In this document: piece by piece, positions 1 to 11,800 of the stretch
How the letters are laid out: each line of letters opens with the position of its first letter
How positions within the stretch are numbered: the stretch's first letter is position 1
NCBI GenBank assembly: GCA_019633425.1
Contig: WSUB01000138.1
Span: 1 to 64,000, forward strand
DNA from: Tulasnella sp. 424
Taxonomy: Eukaryota; Basidiomycota; Agaricomycetes; Cantharellales; Tulasnellaceae
Direction: 5' to 3'
DNA: 64,000 nt
The notes under the pieces: generated by a model
Databases searched by the model: none
What the model was told of the DNA's origin: nothing
Seen by the model: the letters and a program-made list of their open reading frames with translations, nothing else
Position numbers and translations under genes: made by a program

Positions 1-2205
1 CTCATGGCTTGATATATAGTATATCTGTGCAATATAGTCTTCATAGGAAGTATATCCCAAAAGGCTTTTTCCTGATGAGCCAGGGCATTCTTGAGATCAG
101 GGATAGTGATGGTGAAGGGTTTGATGCGGTGATGGCTTCTTTTGTGATGTCTCAGGTAGCTTCAGCAGTGCCGGCATCTTTCCTGTCATGTTATGAACTG
201 TGGGATCCGCGCCTGTGCGGATCCCCTCTTTTCGAATGTACTAGTAGATACTCACCCCACTCAGTTGTTTTGGGAAAATAAATGTATATCTCTTTTGCTT
301 TTGTCTCTGTGAATAATAGCCGAAAAAGTCCGGAACCGAAAGCTTAAAAAATAAGAAAGTTACCATATTTTAGTAATTTTTGGGAAACCGGATCAACGAC
401 TTCGAATTCCCGACTATCCGCTGAATCGGAAGACATTTCCACTTCAGCGAATAGTCTTAGAAGATCGATTTGCCGAGGATCCACATGTTGGAGCACGTTG
501 TAACCCTCCGGGGTGGGCCCGGTACCCGGTTGGGCAATTAAGCGCCCAGACTGCGTGCCATTGCCCGACCCCCGGAGCCGCCCCGACTCCCCAGAACTAT
601 GCAGAACTATGTCGAACCCTGTAGAACATTCGTATATAGCTAATAAATACGGCTGCAGCGATAAGATATCGCTACATCCCTATCTTACCCTGAAATAACC
701 ATTTTCACCCTCTGTGTGCATCAAGCCCGCTATTCCAGCGTGATACTAGGAAACTACTGTTAGACTTGCAGGATAAAAGTCACCTACCATTAGATCCTGC
801 GGGATAAAGGACTCCTGCGTTGTCTGCGCAAAGATACTCCTGACAAACTCAGTCTTTGCCGTCCTAGACGTCGCTGACACCATTTGGCCTCTAGCGAGCC
901 CAAATCTTGGTCGATCTTCACGCTAAGTAGACCGCTCTACTTGTATAGTTAATAGCTACACTCTGTACTATTAACGCCACAAGTAGCTAGTAATTACCCT
1001 TTGTGTATTTACTAAATCCGCTTCCCTTTTGCCCTAAACCAGAATTCCTTTTGCCCAATCCGGAATTCACTTATGCTAAAGATACCGTTAGAAAGGCAAT
1101 TCCAACGGTACCAAAATCTTTACGTAATTCAAACTCCTTCGGTGTCAAGGGATGTCACCAAGGAATCCGAGCCGGCACTTATTCCATTTTTGGCAGAGAG
1201 AGCCCGGCCCACCGATACTAGCTATCGCTACAGGCCTCAGAACATCTCCAGATAACGTTCCTCATGTGCAAACACTATATTCAAGCATGAATAAACCTTC
1301 CGGAACGCCTAGTGCTTCTCCGGAAGTAAATCTAAATCCCGGGTGCAGCTCATACCGCCCTGAAACGGTATTTCGCCCATAGCTCGCCCAGTTCTTCGAG
1401 TTTCGCTACGCTAAGACCATGTATAGAACGCTATTAATTAGCTCTATCTAAAGGTGTCATTAGCTAGTCACAATTCCCTCTTTTGGACTTCTCAAACCGA
1501 GGAAGTAGAATCCGAACATTTGGATCCCACGCCTCAGTGCTCCCTTTGCGCTACGGTTTGAAACCCGTTCCCAGTAGATACCAATATAGTAATTGTATTT
1601 CATCTACTCTTAAACTACCTACGGACATTTCCTATTATAGAAGCAGATACATATCTACTGATATTCTAGGTAGTCCTTCACCAGTACTTTCTATTCGTAT
1701 TCCGCGTGGCGATTTGCCATTCCCACAGTTCCCGTGCGCTACCAAATATTCTACCGGCGCTTAACATGTCAGCTGGTTAGGAGGTGGAACCACATGCACT
1801 CACCCTTTACTTGCGGATCTCCTGACAGGTCCCCTTGTAGGTCAGGCCCTTCTATGCTTAGAGTGACAGATGATTGATCATCCATCTCTGGATTCACCTT
1901 CATATGCCTCACCACTACCACACGCTTCTTACTCATCTCCTCATGCATTCCTTGTTGGTTTTATTCATGCAGCACATCACCCTTTCCATTTGATTCCACC
2001 AGCTTCTTTACTATACCAGGACATTCTAGTTACCGCCACTCATTAGTATTTGAGTACAGCGGAATGAGGGGGTTTGTTCCTCATTCCACCTCTTGTCTAC
2101 TCACTTATAGTCAACTCCTCAACCATTGTGCTAGCGCAACATTCTTGCCTAGTGATCTCACTCTGTTAACCATCATCCAAACCATAGTCCACAGTTGGGT
2201 ACGCC
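1..2205. other. Left margin without a recognisable gene
   Basis: No reading frame here has a recognisable protein or a credible exon structure; the open frames are short and compositionally random. The stretch around 496-720 begins with TGTAACCC, is GC-rich, and contains an AATAAATA box near 640, so it resembles a solo LTR, but no partner repeat, target-site duplication or primer-binding site was found. A small near-duplicate of about 23 bp (Ctttt-GCCC-AAAcc-GAATTC type) lies at about 1026-1072. The setting beside a decayed transposon suggests old repeat-derived DNA. This is inference. Confidence 0.4.
202..225. repeat. Perfect 9-bp inverted repeat (hairpin)
   Basis: GGGATCCGC at 202-210 is followed by a 6-nt spacer and its exact reverse complement GCGGATCCC at 217-225. 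It could form a short GC-rich stem-loop. Its role is unknown. It may belong to the end of an old mobile element. Confidence 0.6.
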
Positions 2206-2353
2206 TTGCTTGGTTTCTACTCTAAGGGAACTCTGACATTAGGGGGAATCCCCTTCAAGCAACCCATATCCACAGTTGATGCCAAAGACCCCTCGAATCC
2301 AAGACCCCTCATGACTCAGTCCCAAGACCAGCGAATATCTCCAAAGACTATGA

Positions 2354-2764
2354 GAAATCAAGGAAGAACAGCAAGTCCTCGCTCTTATCAAACCACAGTA
2401 CCAGTACCCCATCACAGAACAAGTCTTCAAGCCAGTCAAATACTACGCAAGCAATGGGAAACCATGTAACTTCAAGAAGAGAATCGCCCAAGCCACCAAG
2501 CACACCAGAATTGATATCACCAACTGCCCTTCTGCCACCCTCGCCTACCTCATCAATAACTTCCCAGAATCTGATATCTTTTTCTCACGCACCAACCTCT
2601 TGATCCCTTACGTCCCCACAACCAGTTTCCTCCTCCAAGCCTACCAAGCGCTACCAACAGACACTATGGCCAAATACGATAGCGTTACCGCTATGCATCA
2701 GCATTCAGTCTACCCAGATCTGCCTCTGGTCCAAACACCCCAAGAAACACAACCATCCCAATGA
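2354..2764 (+). CDS. Orphan open frame, possible exon of an unrecognised or transposon-derived gene
   Basis: This frame stays open for 136 codons after a TGA at 2351-2353 and ends with TGA at 2762-2764. It has no ATG near its beginning, so if it codes it must be a downstream exon; an overlapping open frame at 2206-2469 could be the preceding exon. The peptide has an ordinary mixed composition with hydrophobic stretches such as TLAYLINNFPES and LLIPYVPTTSFLLQAY, which argues against pure noise. I do not recognise a family. It sits just left of the motif-rich block bordering the Plavaka element, so it could be host DNA interrupted by the transposon or another element fragment. Confidence 0.25.
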   Translation, partial: EIKEEQQVLALIKPQYQYPITEQVFKPVKYYASNGKPCNFKKRIAQATKHTRIDITNCPSATLAYLINNFPESDIFFSRTNLLIPYVPTTSFLLQAYQALPTDTMAKYDSVTAMHQHSVYPDLPLVQTPQETQPSQ

Positions 2765-2799
2765 GCAACACAACCAATAACGCGTCAGGACACAGGGAG

Positions 2800-3260
2800 C
2801 AAATCAACATTTTTTGTGGCCGAAAATTTTGAAGAAAACGCTGGGAGTGGAATCACTTTTCCTGATAATTTTTCACTTTTAGAAAATAATGATGAAAATC
2901 TCTAACCATTTTCCCCTGAGTGAAAGATGGGATGGTTTTCAATATGGCACTGAAAAACATAGACCCTTTTCGTGTCTCAATAATCATTAGCGTTTTCAGT
3001 GGAGATTGTCCACATCTTTTTCAAGCTGAAGAAAATGCTGAGGAAAATTCTAAGCAATTTTCAGCATGCCCCAAATACCCCTGAGACTAATCTGAGACTG
3101 TGGGAATACCAGTTACACTTTCACAAGCATTTTCAGTCTGGGATGCAAAGTTCCCAACATTTTCCATGGATGACACCTTTTTCCTACAGAATGATGGAAA
3201 ATGTTGGCAACTTTCCTAGCCTCCCAGTCTCAGGCATGTCGTGGGGGTCACGTGTGCTCA
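2800..3260. repeat. Block rich in GAAAAT/ATTTTC motifs, possible transposon subterminal region
   Basis: Short GAAAA(T) or (A)TTTTC words recur about fifteen times in both orientations within some 460 bp, for example near 2829, 2880, 2900, 2930, 2950, 2995, 3035, 3055, 3130, 3160 and 3195. ATGCTGAGGAAAATT near 3036 faces AATTTTCAGCAT near 3056 as an imperfect hairpin. Clustered, two-orientation short motifs are characteristic of subterminal transposase-binding regions of cut-and-paste elements. That this is one end of the adjacent Plavaka element is inference; no terminal inverted repeat was found to prove it. Confidence 0.35.
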
Positions 3261-3318
3261 AATTGCACCTGTGAGAACCAAACAAGCTGGTGGGTGCAGA
3301 GCAAACCCCCAGAATGCC

Positions 3319-4049
3319 TGACGTACTTCATGGGGTGCCATCGCCGAAACACGCACCATACTGTACCCCTCACCAACCACCACCTCCTGAACTCCATTCC
3401 ACCTTCTAATGACAGATCCACTTATTTCATTGAAGTATAATTACACGTCTACCGGTACTTAAAACTCTGTTAATAGTCATATTAGGGCACTATAGATGTG
3501 TTTGCTGAATGCTATTATGATTACTTAGAACATCACGGTCAAATGTCAAGAACTACTTGGAAAAGCCTCATATGAATGGCAAAGACACGTGTCTGCTTCC
3601 ATTATGAGTGGTATAGACTGCTTAGTTGTAGCGCCAGCTGGGGGAGGTGCTATTCCATAGCGAGGTTGGGACGAAGTAGGGATGCTGAGTGACAAAAATC
3701 ATTATGGAGGTTCCACCATCAAAACAATCTCGGCTATGCAAAGGTTGAGAAAAGACACACTCTCAGATATTGACATTATTTGCCACTTGTAAACCTTGAT
3801 TGTACCATGGAGAAATAGCATTCCTTCAGACATCTTGAGTTGTTGAGGCTGGCAAGAGCTGTGAGGAACTTGCTCGTCCAAGGGGTCTAGTATCATTGAA
3901 ACCTTGTCAGTGACAGCTTTCTGATAATCAGACTCATTCTCGGATAGTTCTCTGGAAGTTCCTGGGCATTGCGGGGTCATAATCTAGTGGTTGGTGAGGG
4001 GGTACAGTATGGCGTGCGTTTTGGCAATGGCACCCCACAAAGTACATCA
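3319..4049. repeat. Inverted repeat with about 62-bp arms
   Basis: The left arm (3319-3380) and the reverse complement of the right arm (3987-4049) match over about 62 bp with roughly 85-90 % identity by eye. Both read TG-CGTACTT-GGGGTGCCAT and continue through CATACTGTACCCC and TCACCAACCA. The two arms also translate to similar peptides on opposite strands (YF-GCH--N--HTVP), so they may derive from one coding or element sequence inserted twice in opposite orientation. The 600-bp interior contains no recognised gene. Confidence 0.6.
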
Positions 4050-4342
4050 GGAAAAAACATGCCAGCCATAGTACACTAAGTTGGCTCTGTACTGGTAAGC
4101 ACATCTCATAGAGATGGTACAGATCAGTAGCTCTTAGTAGTGACCATAGTTTTCTATTCATCATCAGGAGGAGCCAGTAGTGCTCACTGGACCAAGAAAT
4201 TGTTGTAGTGTTCATAGAGATCAAAGTTTTTTGTAGCACACCATATCTCTCCATAGACAAATACATTACACTAGGAAGTATCAAAGGCTTGAATAACAAT
4301 GCAAGTTGAGGAAGTCATTTACAAAAAAGGTATCATAGAAAT

Positions 4343-7300
4343 CTAAGACTGATGCAATCGGAGCAGCCACATCATCCTCCCATTTGGAATTAGATGGCAG
4401 TCCTGGACAATCTGACTAACCGGAATCACCTCACCTACGGGGTTTCCATCTCTTCCAACTACCTTCAATACCTCAAACATTCCTGAAGCCTGGTGAGTTG
4501 CTTTCAACTCGGAGAACCACTCAATATATGTGAGTGTGAGCTGAGGCTGCAAGGCAGCAACCGAAAGGGGGAGTTCAAATACAAGGCGGAGGCGAGCCAC
4601 ACAATAACGATATCTAGACCCTAGTGGGAAGTGGGGTATAATGAGTGCGGGCTAATTGGCAAGAAACAGATGACATACCAGGTGGAGTTTTAACCAGAAT
4701 TGTGTTGAAAAAGGCGCTTGTACCAAAGGTTTGGCAATAAGTGAGGGACTTGACAAGGTGTTGCCTGAACTTGGTCCTCCCATGGGCCAGTAAAGCCATG
4801 AGACACTGAGGGAACCAGTAGAACAATACGCTTGAATATGTTGAAGGTTTCATATGTGCTGACTTTGGTTCGGATTCCGAGATGCAGATGGACTGTGGCG
4901 AGTTGACTAAGGTAATTGGTGAGGGATTGAACAAGGTCCAGAACTCCAAAGTGGTTACGGATGTTGAGGACAGAGACTCCGGAGATAGGTGGCCTCTTGG
5001 CGATCCAAAAAGTCATGCGGCAATAGAAGGGGGTCAGAGTCGGTGCACTATCTACTACCATGTCTTCATCTTCTTCAAGATCACCCGCCTCTCCACCTTG
5101 ATCTACACCTTCTGTATCCCGCATGGCTGTGGGAGATAGGCCCTGGGCCCAGTGGATATAAGTGTCAAAGAAGTCAACCGCCTCCTGCTGTTCAAGCCAG
5201 GTCACCATCTGCTTCTGGTAATCACGCTTGTTACTAGTGCAATATCCCAGTTTAGCATACTCAATGTGGAACCATTCAGGATACCCATCCACAGCCCCAC
5301 AAGACAAGATAGCGTTGGGGTAGTGAACAAGGGCATGCAACTTGGGGATATTGAAGTGGGCTCGGATGCCAGTCTCAACAAAGATGGACTTGTTATGATG
5401 AAAGTCGCAAAGACAATTGTCGAGCTGGGTGAGAGTTTCGGATGTGTGGGCAGGGAGTTGGGCAAGGTATATAAAGTCAACCATTGCCCGAGCGGCGATC
5501 ATGGCCTGTTCATCATTGACACTGCCAGCAACAGCTCCAACAAAAACCTTCTCCATAGCTCTTTGCTCCTTCCCGGTCCACTGCTTGATGGCAGTGATTC
5601 CTTTGGAGAAGTGATGGAGGTCAGGGTGACTTGCCATGGACATAAAGCGATGATCAAGCTCTCCAGGTGCCATAAGATGGTCACACCAAGCAACCAGGTG
5701 TGCATGGAAGACGCCTTTGTGCAGTTGGTGAAGAATATTGGGCATGAGTGATGAGAATATGTCGCAGTGGGGGAGATCCTTCCAGAATGGTTCTACCACA
5801 GCCCGAACACTATTGACCTTCAGCTGGTCCAATACCTCCCTCCACTCGGCCTGGGTCTTAGCTGCTCCTAGTGACCAAAGGGAATCAAGTGTTGATCCCT
5901 GATCTTGGGCCCAACAGGTCTTCAGCCCACCGCACTCATCCCGTCCAATGGTGCTCTTTGCACAGCGGTTTTCAGGGCAACAGGCCACAACACACTGCTC
6001 CAGATAATCAGCACAGTATGTGGCCAGGAGAGGGAATACAAGCTGTTTGTGCCCATCCCCACATAGCATTGGGACACCATGTTTCCCTGCCACAACCAAA
6101 GGTTGAAGCAAGCGTGCCATACAGGTATGGAAAACCTTGTAGTTTTTGAGCTGGCAGGTGGCGGAAGAGCAGCAAGTGAGAGTAGGAATGGGGAGATAGC
6201 CAAGGAGGACTGTTGCTCATTGAGATGGCTGGTGACAAACGGCTTTCGTGAAGTTTCTGAGGGTGAGGTAGACAGGGTATGCAGTTTTGTCGCCACCAAA
6301 TGTTGAAAGTTGAGTCTTGTCGGATGCCAGGATGACTGAAGCAATTGTAGCTCTGGATGGGAGCTTTGCCTATCGGATAGAATTTTGTGAGCTCAGGCTT
6401 CACAACCAAAGGTGGTGGGGACGGAAAGGAAATATGTACCTGGGTCTCGTACCACCAGTCACCTGTCCACATCTTGTCATAAATCCGGATCAGCTGATCC
6501 CTTCCAGGACATGCTTTTACAGGGGCATAAGTTGTAGCCTCACAGAGTGAAGTCCTCCCAAGCAGATCCCGCACAACCTTGACAGGGTCCCAAAGCCAGA
6601 GCTCTGCTTCCTCGACCATCCGTTTCCCATGGGCATCCAGGATATCACCGACTATTTTGACGGTCTCACAGGCAAAGCGAGGACCTTTGGGTAGGGCATC
6701 GATTTTTTTGAAGAACTCGTACTTGTTTTGGAAAGATGGTTGGGTCTAGATCTTTTTGGCAGTCTAGAACAGGGATATCAGTTACAAATACGATTAAGAA
6801 TATTTCAAAGTGAAAGCAGCCTACCAGATTGAGCTGCAGAAGTTTGTTGATCTTCTCTTGTGATAGCCTGCTCTTCATAAAAATCTTGCAAAGTCCCATT
6901 CATCCTCTGAACTAAAGCCCATCCACAGGGGATCACCAGCTTGGCTTTCCTCATCATGCCTCTTCTGCCAGGCTGTTTTGAACATTTTTGATCCAAGAGG
7001 GCTTCCGGTGGTTGGGTGGACATCTACAACACATGTGTGTGAAATTGCCGGCATCTGCAACCTCTTCAACCAAAACACGCGGATAGCGGGCAGTTGAGTG
7101 GGTCGATGGAATTGAACCTTGCGCATCAGAGGGGTCTGGTGGTGGCAAGTTGGGGGGTGAGGGTTGGTGAGAGAAAGACATAGGATTGTCGGATGTTGGG
7201 GTCAGGGTGGAGGCAAGGCGGTGAGGATGTCAATGTTGCTGATGAATAGATGGAGGCCAAGTTATGGATTTTGCTTGTTCAAGGCAGCCAGTTTGGGTAT

Positions 7301-7364
7301 AGTGACACATGAGGCTTTTGCTGTCGATTTTGCGTGCACAGTAGCGACATTTGATGAGGAGCAT
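4343..7364 (-). pseudogene. Plavaka transposase, inactivated
   Basis: Read on the minus strand. A Cys/His-rich start near 7364 (CRYCARK...CHYTQTGC) is followed by a linker and the Plavaka core: DEWDFARFL, then SRLSQEKINKLLQLN, an intron at 6746-6824, then FKKIDALPKGPRFACE, LWDPVKVV, DKMWTGDWWYETQ, an intron at 6370-6439, then ATIASVILASDKTQLS, FGGDKTAYPVYLTL, the VVACCPENRC cysteine motif and the long C-terminal half (open to 4690). A last conserved block (VARLRLVFELP...YIEWF) lies in another frame at 4343-4600. Two clear lesions are visible. A TGA at 6217-6219 stands where relatives have Arg in QPSQRATVL, as expected from CGA to TGA. A one-base frameshift near 6893 separates DFARFL from the following block. 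The family is a fungal domesticated-like cut-and-paste transposase; this copy should be inactive. Confidence 0.8.
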
Positions 7365-7382
7365 GGTGATGAAAGTGACTGA

Positions 7383-7500
7383 AGAGAGACTTGGCAAGAG
7401 AGACAGACTTGGTAAGAGAGTCGGACTTAACAAGACAAGAGAGACAGACTCGGCAAGAGAGTCAGACTCGGCGAGAAAGTTGGACCAGTGAAAGTGACTG
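7383..7500. repeat. Imperfect short-period tandem repeat, GAGAGACAGACTCGGCAA type
   Basis: About six imperfect copies of an 18-20 bp unit containing AAGAGAG and GACTCGG or GACTTGG run consecutively. They lie just upstream (minus-strand sense) of the Cys/His-rich start of the Plavaka transposase, and on the minus strand they encode a Leu/Ser-rich string. This is a simple minisatellite, not a host gene. Confidence 0.6.
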
Positions 7501-7699
7501 GAGAGGGAGTGGGGAGAGATGGGTGATGAGAGAGAGAGGGACTTGGTGAGAGCGAGGATGGACTCCAGTCCGTGTATTTGCCAAGTCAGTTCAGCCTGGG
7601 TCAAAGAAAATGCATATGCCACTAACCTCTAGATATAAGAACAAGCCCTTACTGTACAAATGCATCCATCTAAGAAGGCTGCTCTTGAAAATGCTGCTG

Positions 7700-8794
7700 A
7701 AAGGGGAGGGTGTTGGTGCAGAGGAGTGGACAATTTGATGAGATTTTGACCTGGACTAGCATGTTGATCGGGTTACTAACCAGGTTACTGAACACAAAAC
7801 CCAGAAAAATAACACGCCCCACCATACGAACGGCATGTTACGAGCTGTAGAAGTCTAGATGACATGGGGGAGGCATTCAGTTGGAATGATCCCAGTCACT
7901 AGCGGGAATATAATGTACCTTTTGATTGCTTACTAGCACATTTGCAAAGGCACCATGATGAACAGCAGTGGCAACCGATCATCAAAACTTCCCATCAAAT
8001 GTTGAAGGAGAGGTGGAGTCTGAGTGGTTTGCAAACGATGAACGAGGGGCTGTGGGGTTGGGGGGAGAGTTGTGGTGCGTTGAATTGTTGATATTTGTTT
8101 GCCTTGTTGGAAATTTAACCAAGTTCAACTTTCAACCACCATGACCAACACAACGCTCTCGCCCTCGCCCAGGTCACTTTTGCCAATGCCACCCACCCGA
8201 TCCGATGCTTCTGCCGCTGCTGCTCCTACTACTACCTGCTCTGGCTGTGTCAAACCGGTCTCAAAGGCAGCTCTAGCCTCAGGTTTGTCCGTAGTTGGTG
8301 CTCTCATAGATCCATTTGTTTTCCTTGCTAATTCACTTTTGTTTTGATATAGTTGCCAGTGAAATGCATGAACTTCAATAAGCGTGACACTCTCGTACTG
8401 GCGGCAAGTTGGCCCAGCACAGCAATGCTAATGCCCAGGGCAAGCGCATATCTCGCGATTTGTACTGCTCACCTCTGACACTACACCAACTCCGACAGGT
8501 CAAACCGTTGCTACTGGGACACCCAAGGTCAGTACACATGTTCTCAGTACCTCTTGGAGGCCGCTGCTGACTGCGATTCAACTGCCAGGTTGTCATTTCA
8601 AGCAAAACTGTTTGAAAAGCTCAGCATTGCCGCTCTCCTCTCCGACCTTTGGACAACACCAGCAGGACCTCTCAACCTCTGCCAACTTCAACTCCCCAAG
8701 CCTCGCTATCACTTCCTTAGTACTCTGCAACTCAGACCATTACAGCATTGACACCATTCTCTACTCAAGGGCAAAGGGCTTGCTAGCCCAACCT
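7700..8794. other. Spacer between the Plavaka element and duplication copy A
   Basis: Apart from the small open frame at 8141-8347 no gene is supported. A continuous Ser/Thr/Pro-rich frame lies at about 8612-8806 but has no recognisable domain, and its link with 8141-8347 is not established by splice sites. Confidence 0.4.
8141..8347 (+). CDS. Small open frame with a CxxC motif, possible transposon-associated protein fragment
   Basis: The ATG at 8141 has a good eukaryotic context (CCACCATGACC). The peptide is Ser/Pro/Ala-rich, followed by TTTCSGCVKPVSKAAL, which has a single CxxC knuckle. A GTTTGT...GATATAG intron from about 8284 to 8352 is possible, but the following sequence soon hits stops. 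Short Cys-knuckle proteins of this kind are common beside repeated DNA in agaricomycetes, but I cannot assign a family. It may be non-coding. Confidence 0.22.
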   Translation: MTNTTLSPSPRSLLPMPPTRSDASAAAAPTTTCSGCVKPVSKAALASGLSVVGALIDPFVFLANSLLF

Positions 8795-8834
8795 TCCTCA
8801 GAATGACTTGGCCATATGAATATTTAGAAACCTA

Positions 8835-11800
8835 CTACAAGTTTAGAGCAGTGGAGACATTGGAAAAGAACACCCAGCTGTCAAAAGCAAACACAAGTGT
8901 GCCATGTGAAAGCAAGATTATAGGAGATGTATCACCCCAGTATTGTTGAGGAAACCAAAAGAGTCTCCGGGACAAAAATCTCACCCATTGTCCATCCAAC
9001 TGGAGAGAGATTGAGACGGAGGTTTTCAAAAAAAGGTTATAGGCATTGTGTACTGTGGGCAGTGCTGGGTTATCCAATGTTGGAAAGATGGGGGATTTAG
9101 GGAAGTTAGAAACCCCTTTGGCATCTTCTAGAGGTTTTGCAATTTCAGCTCTAGTCTCAACATCCCAAACTTGAATTACTTCATGTGCAGACTGGGACAT
9201 GATAAATCTGCCATCAGCAGAGAAGGAAATGCTTGAGGGAGGATACTCATGGACTGCAAGGGGCATTCCAATTTGTGCCCCAGTCTCAGCATCCCACAGT
9301 CGAATTGTCTCATCATCAGATCCAGAAGCAAGGATCTTGCTATTGGGGGAGAAGGAGACGCTCAAGACACTGTTGTCATGACCTATGAGAGGCTCTCCAA
9401 TTGGTGCCCCAGTCTCAGCATCCCACAGTCGAATTGTCTCATCATCAGATCCAGAAGCAAGGATCTTGCCATTGGGGGAGAAGGAGATGCTCAGGACACT
9501 GTTGTCATGACCTCTGAGGGGCTCTCCAATTGGTGCCCCAGTCTCAGCATCCCACAGTCGAATTGTCTTGTCTGAAGATCCAGAAGCAAAGATCTTGCCA
9601 CTGGGAGAGAAGGAGATGCTCAGGACATCACTGTCATGGCCTCCAAGAGGCTCTCCAATTGGTATACCAGTCTCAACATCCCACAGTCGAATTCTTCTGT
9701 CTGAGGATCCAGAAGCAAGGATCTTGCCACTGGGGGAGAAGGAGATGCTCATGACACGCTTGTCATGACCTCTGAGGGGCTCTCCAATTGGTGCCCTAGT
9801 CTCAGCATCCCACAGTCGAATTGTGTTGTCTGAAGATCCAGAAGCAAGGATCTTGCCATTGGAGGAGAATGAGATGGTCAAGATACTGTGCTTATGACCT
9901 CTGAGAGGCTCTCCAACTGGTGCACCAGTCTTAGTGTCCCACAGTCGAATTGTCTCATCATCAGATCCAGAAGCAAGGATCTTGCCATTGGGGGAGAAGG
10001 AGATGCTCAGGACACTGTCATCATGACCTCTGAGGGGCTCTCCAATTGGTGCCCTACTCTCAGCATCCCACAGTCGAACTGTCTTGTCTGAAGATCCAGA
10101 AGCAAGGATCTTGCCATTGGAGGAGAAGGAAATACTCCAGACACTCTGGTTGTGACCTCTCAGGGGCTCTCCAATGGGTGCCCCCGTCTCAGCATTCCAC
10201 AGTCGAATTGTCTCGTCATCAGATCCAGAAGCAAGGATCTTGCCATTGGGGGAGAAGGAGATGCTCAGGACACAGTTGTCATGACCTCTGAGAGGCTCTC
10301 CAATGAGTGCCCCGGTCTCAACATCCCACAGTCGAATTGTCTCATCAGCAGATCCAGATGCAAGAATATTGCCATTGGGGGAGAAGGAGATGCTCAGGAC
10401 ACCACTGTCATGACCTCTGAGGGGCTCTCTAATTGGTGCCCCTGTCTCGGCATCCCACAGTTGAATTGTCTTGTCCCAAGAGCCAGAAGCAATGATCTTG
10501 CCATTGGGGGAGAAGGAGACGCTCCAGACACTGTCATTATGGCCTCTGAGGGGCTCTCCAATGGGTGCCCCAGTCTCAGCATTCCACAGTCGAATTGTCT
10601 CGTCCCAAGAGCCAGAAGCAATGACCTTGCCATTGGGGGAGAAGGAGATACTCCAGACACTATGGTCATGACCTTTGAGAGGCTCTCCAATTGGTGCACC
10701 AGTCTCAGTATCCCATAGTCGAATTGTCTTGTCCTTGGATCCAGAAGCAAGGATCTTGCCCTTGGGGGAGAACGAGATACTCATGATACTATGGTCATGA
10801 CCTTTGAGCCGCTCTCCTATTGGTGCACCAGTCTCAGTATCCCACAGTTGGATTGTCTCATCATCAGATCCAGAAGCAAGGATCTTGCCATTGGGGGAGA
10901 AGGAGATGCTCAAAACACTGTCATCATGACCTCTGAGAGGCTCTCCAATTGGTGCACCAGTCTCAGTATCCCACAGTCGAATTGTCTTGTCCTGAGATCC
11001 AGAAGCAAGGATCTTACCATTGGGGGAGAAGGAGATGCTCCAGACAGTGTGGTCATGACCTCTGAGGGGCTCTCCTATTGGTGCACCAGTCTCAGTATCC
11101 CAAAGTTGAATTGTCTTGTCATCAGATCCAGAAGCAAGGATCTTGCCATTGGGGGAGAAGGAGATGCTCCAGACACTGTCATCATGACCTATTAGAGGCT
11201 CTCCAACTGGTGCACCAGTCTCAGTCTCCCACAGTCGAATTGTCTTGTCATCAGATCCAGAAGCAAGGAACTTGCCATTGGGGGAGAAGGAGATGCACCT
11301 GACACTGTTATTATGACCTATGAGAGGCTCTCCAATTGGTGCCCCAGTCTCAGCATCCCACATTTGAATTGTACTGTCCATTGCTCCAGATGCAATCATC
11401 TCTCCATCAGGTGAGAAAGTAACAGCCACCACTCCTGTACCAATGTGTTTACTCCAGAGACTTGATGACCATGCTGTGCTATGTCGGCCATTCAGCACAC
11501 GCGTTGTTGCCAGTTTACCGTAGCATCTCCAAAGGGTTGTCTTCCAAGGGCAGAATGGCAATGCTGAAGCATAAATGTGCAGAGCACTAAATGCAATTGG
11601 CTCATGAAATGTGGTAATGAACCTCCCCATATCTGCCCACAGGGCTGTCAGTGAAGGCTCAAATATATCGGGATGCCCCTATGCCACCTTGGTCAACTCT
11701 TGCCTCCAGTCATTAGTGTAGTTCAATAAATTAACTCACCCGCAGCCATAAATGCATCTGTTTTGCAACTTTCACAGAGCCTCGAGTCTCCCCGATCAAA

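Larger units (their letters stand above)
2800..7700 (-). mobile_element. Decayed Plavaka-type (CACTA-related) DNA transposon, boundaries approximate
   Basis: The interior encodes a recognisable Plavaka transposase on the minus strand (about 4343-7364). Boundaries are uncertain: the left limit is placed at the motif-rich block starting near 2800, and the right limit beyond the zinc-finger-like start and the short-period repeat near 7383-7500. No terminal inverted repeats or target-site duplications were identified. The inverted repeat at 3319-4049 may be a nested insertion or part of the element. The transposase frame is broken, so this copy should be non-autonomous. Confidence 0.55.

Noticed and set aside
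496..800. Possible solo LTR (TGTAACCC start, TATA-like AATAAATA)
   Set aside because: No second LTR, target-site duplication, primer-binding site or retrotransposon domain was found.
7383..7560. CRISPR-like or functional regulatory repeat
   Set aside because: The units are contiguous and imperfect without unique spacers; it is an ordinary minisatellite in a eukaryotic genome.
9199..11302. Several plus-strand open frames across the WD40 array of copy A (and 25046-27417 across copy B)
   Set aside because: They are antisense shadows of the 129-bp coding repeats; repetition in one strand automatically opens the others.
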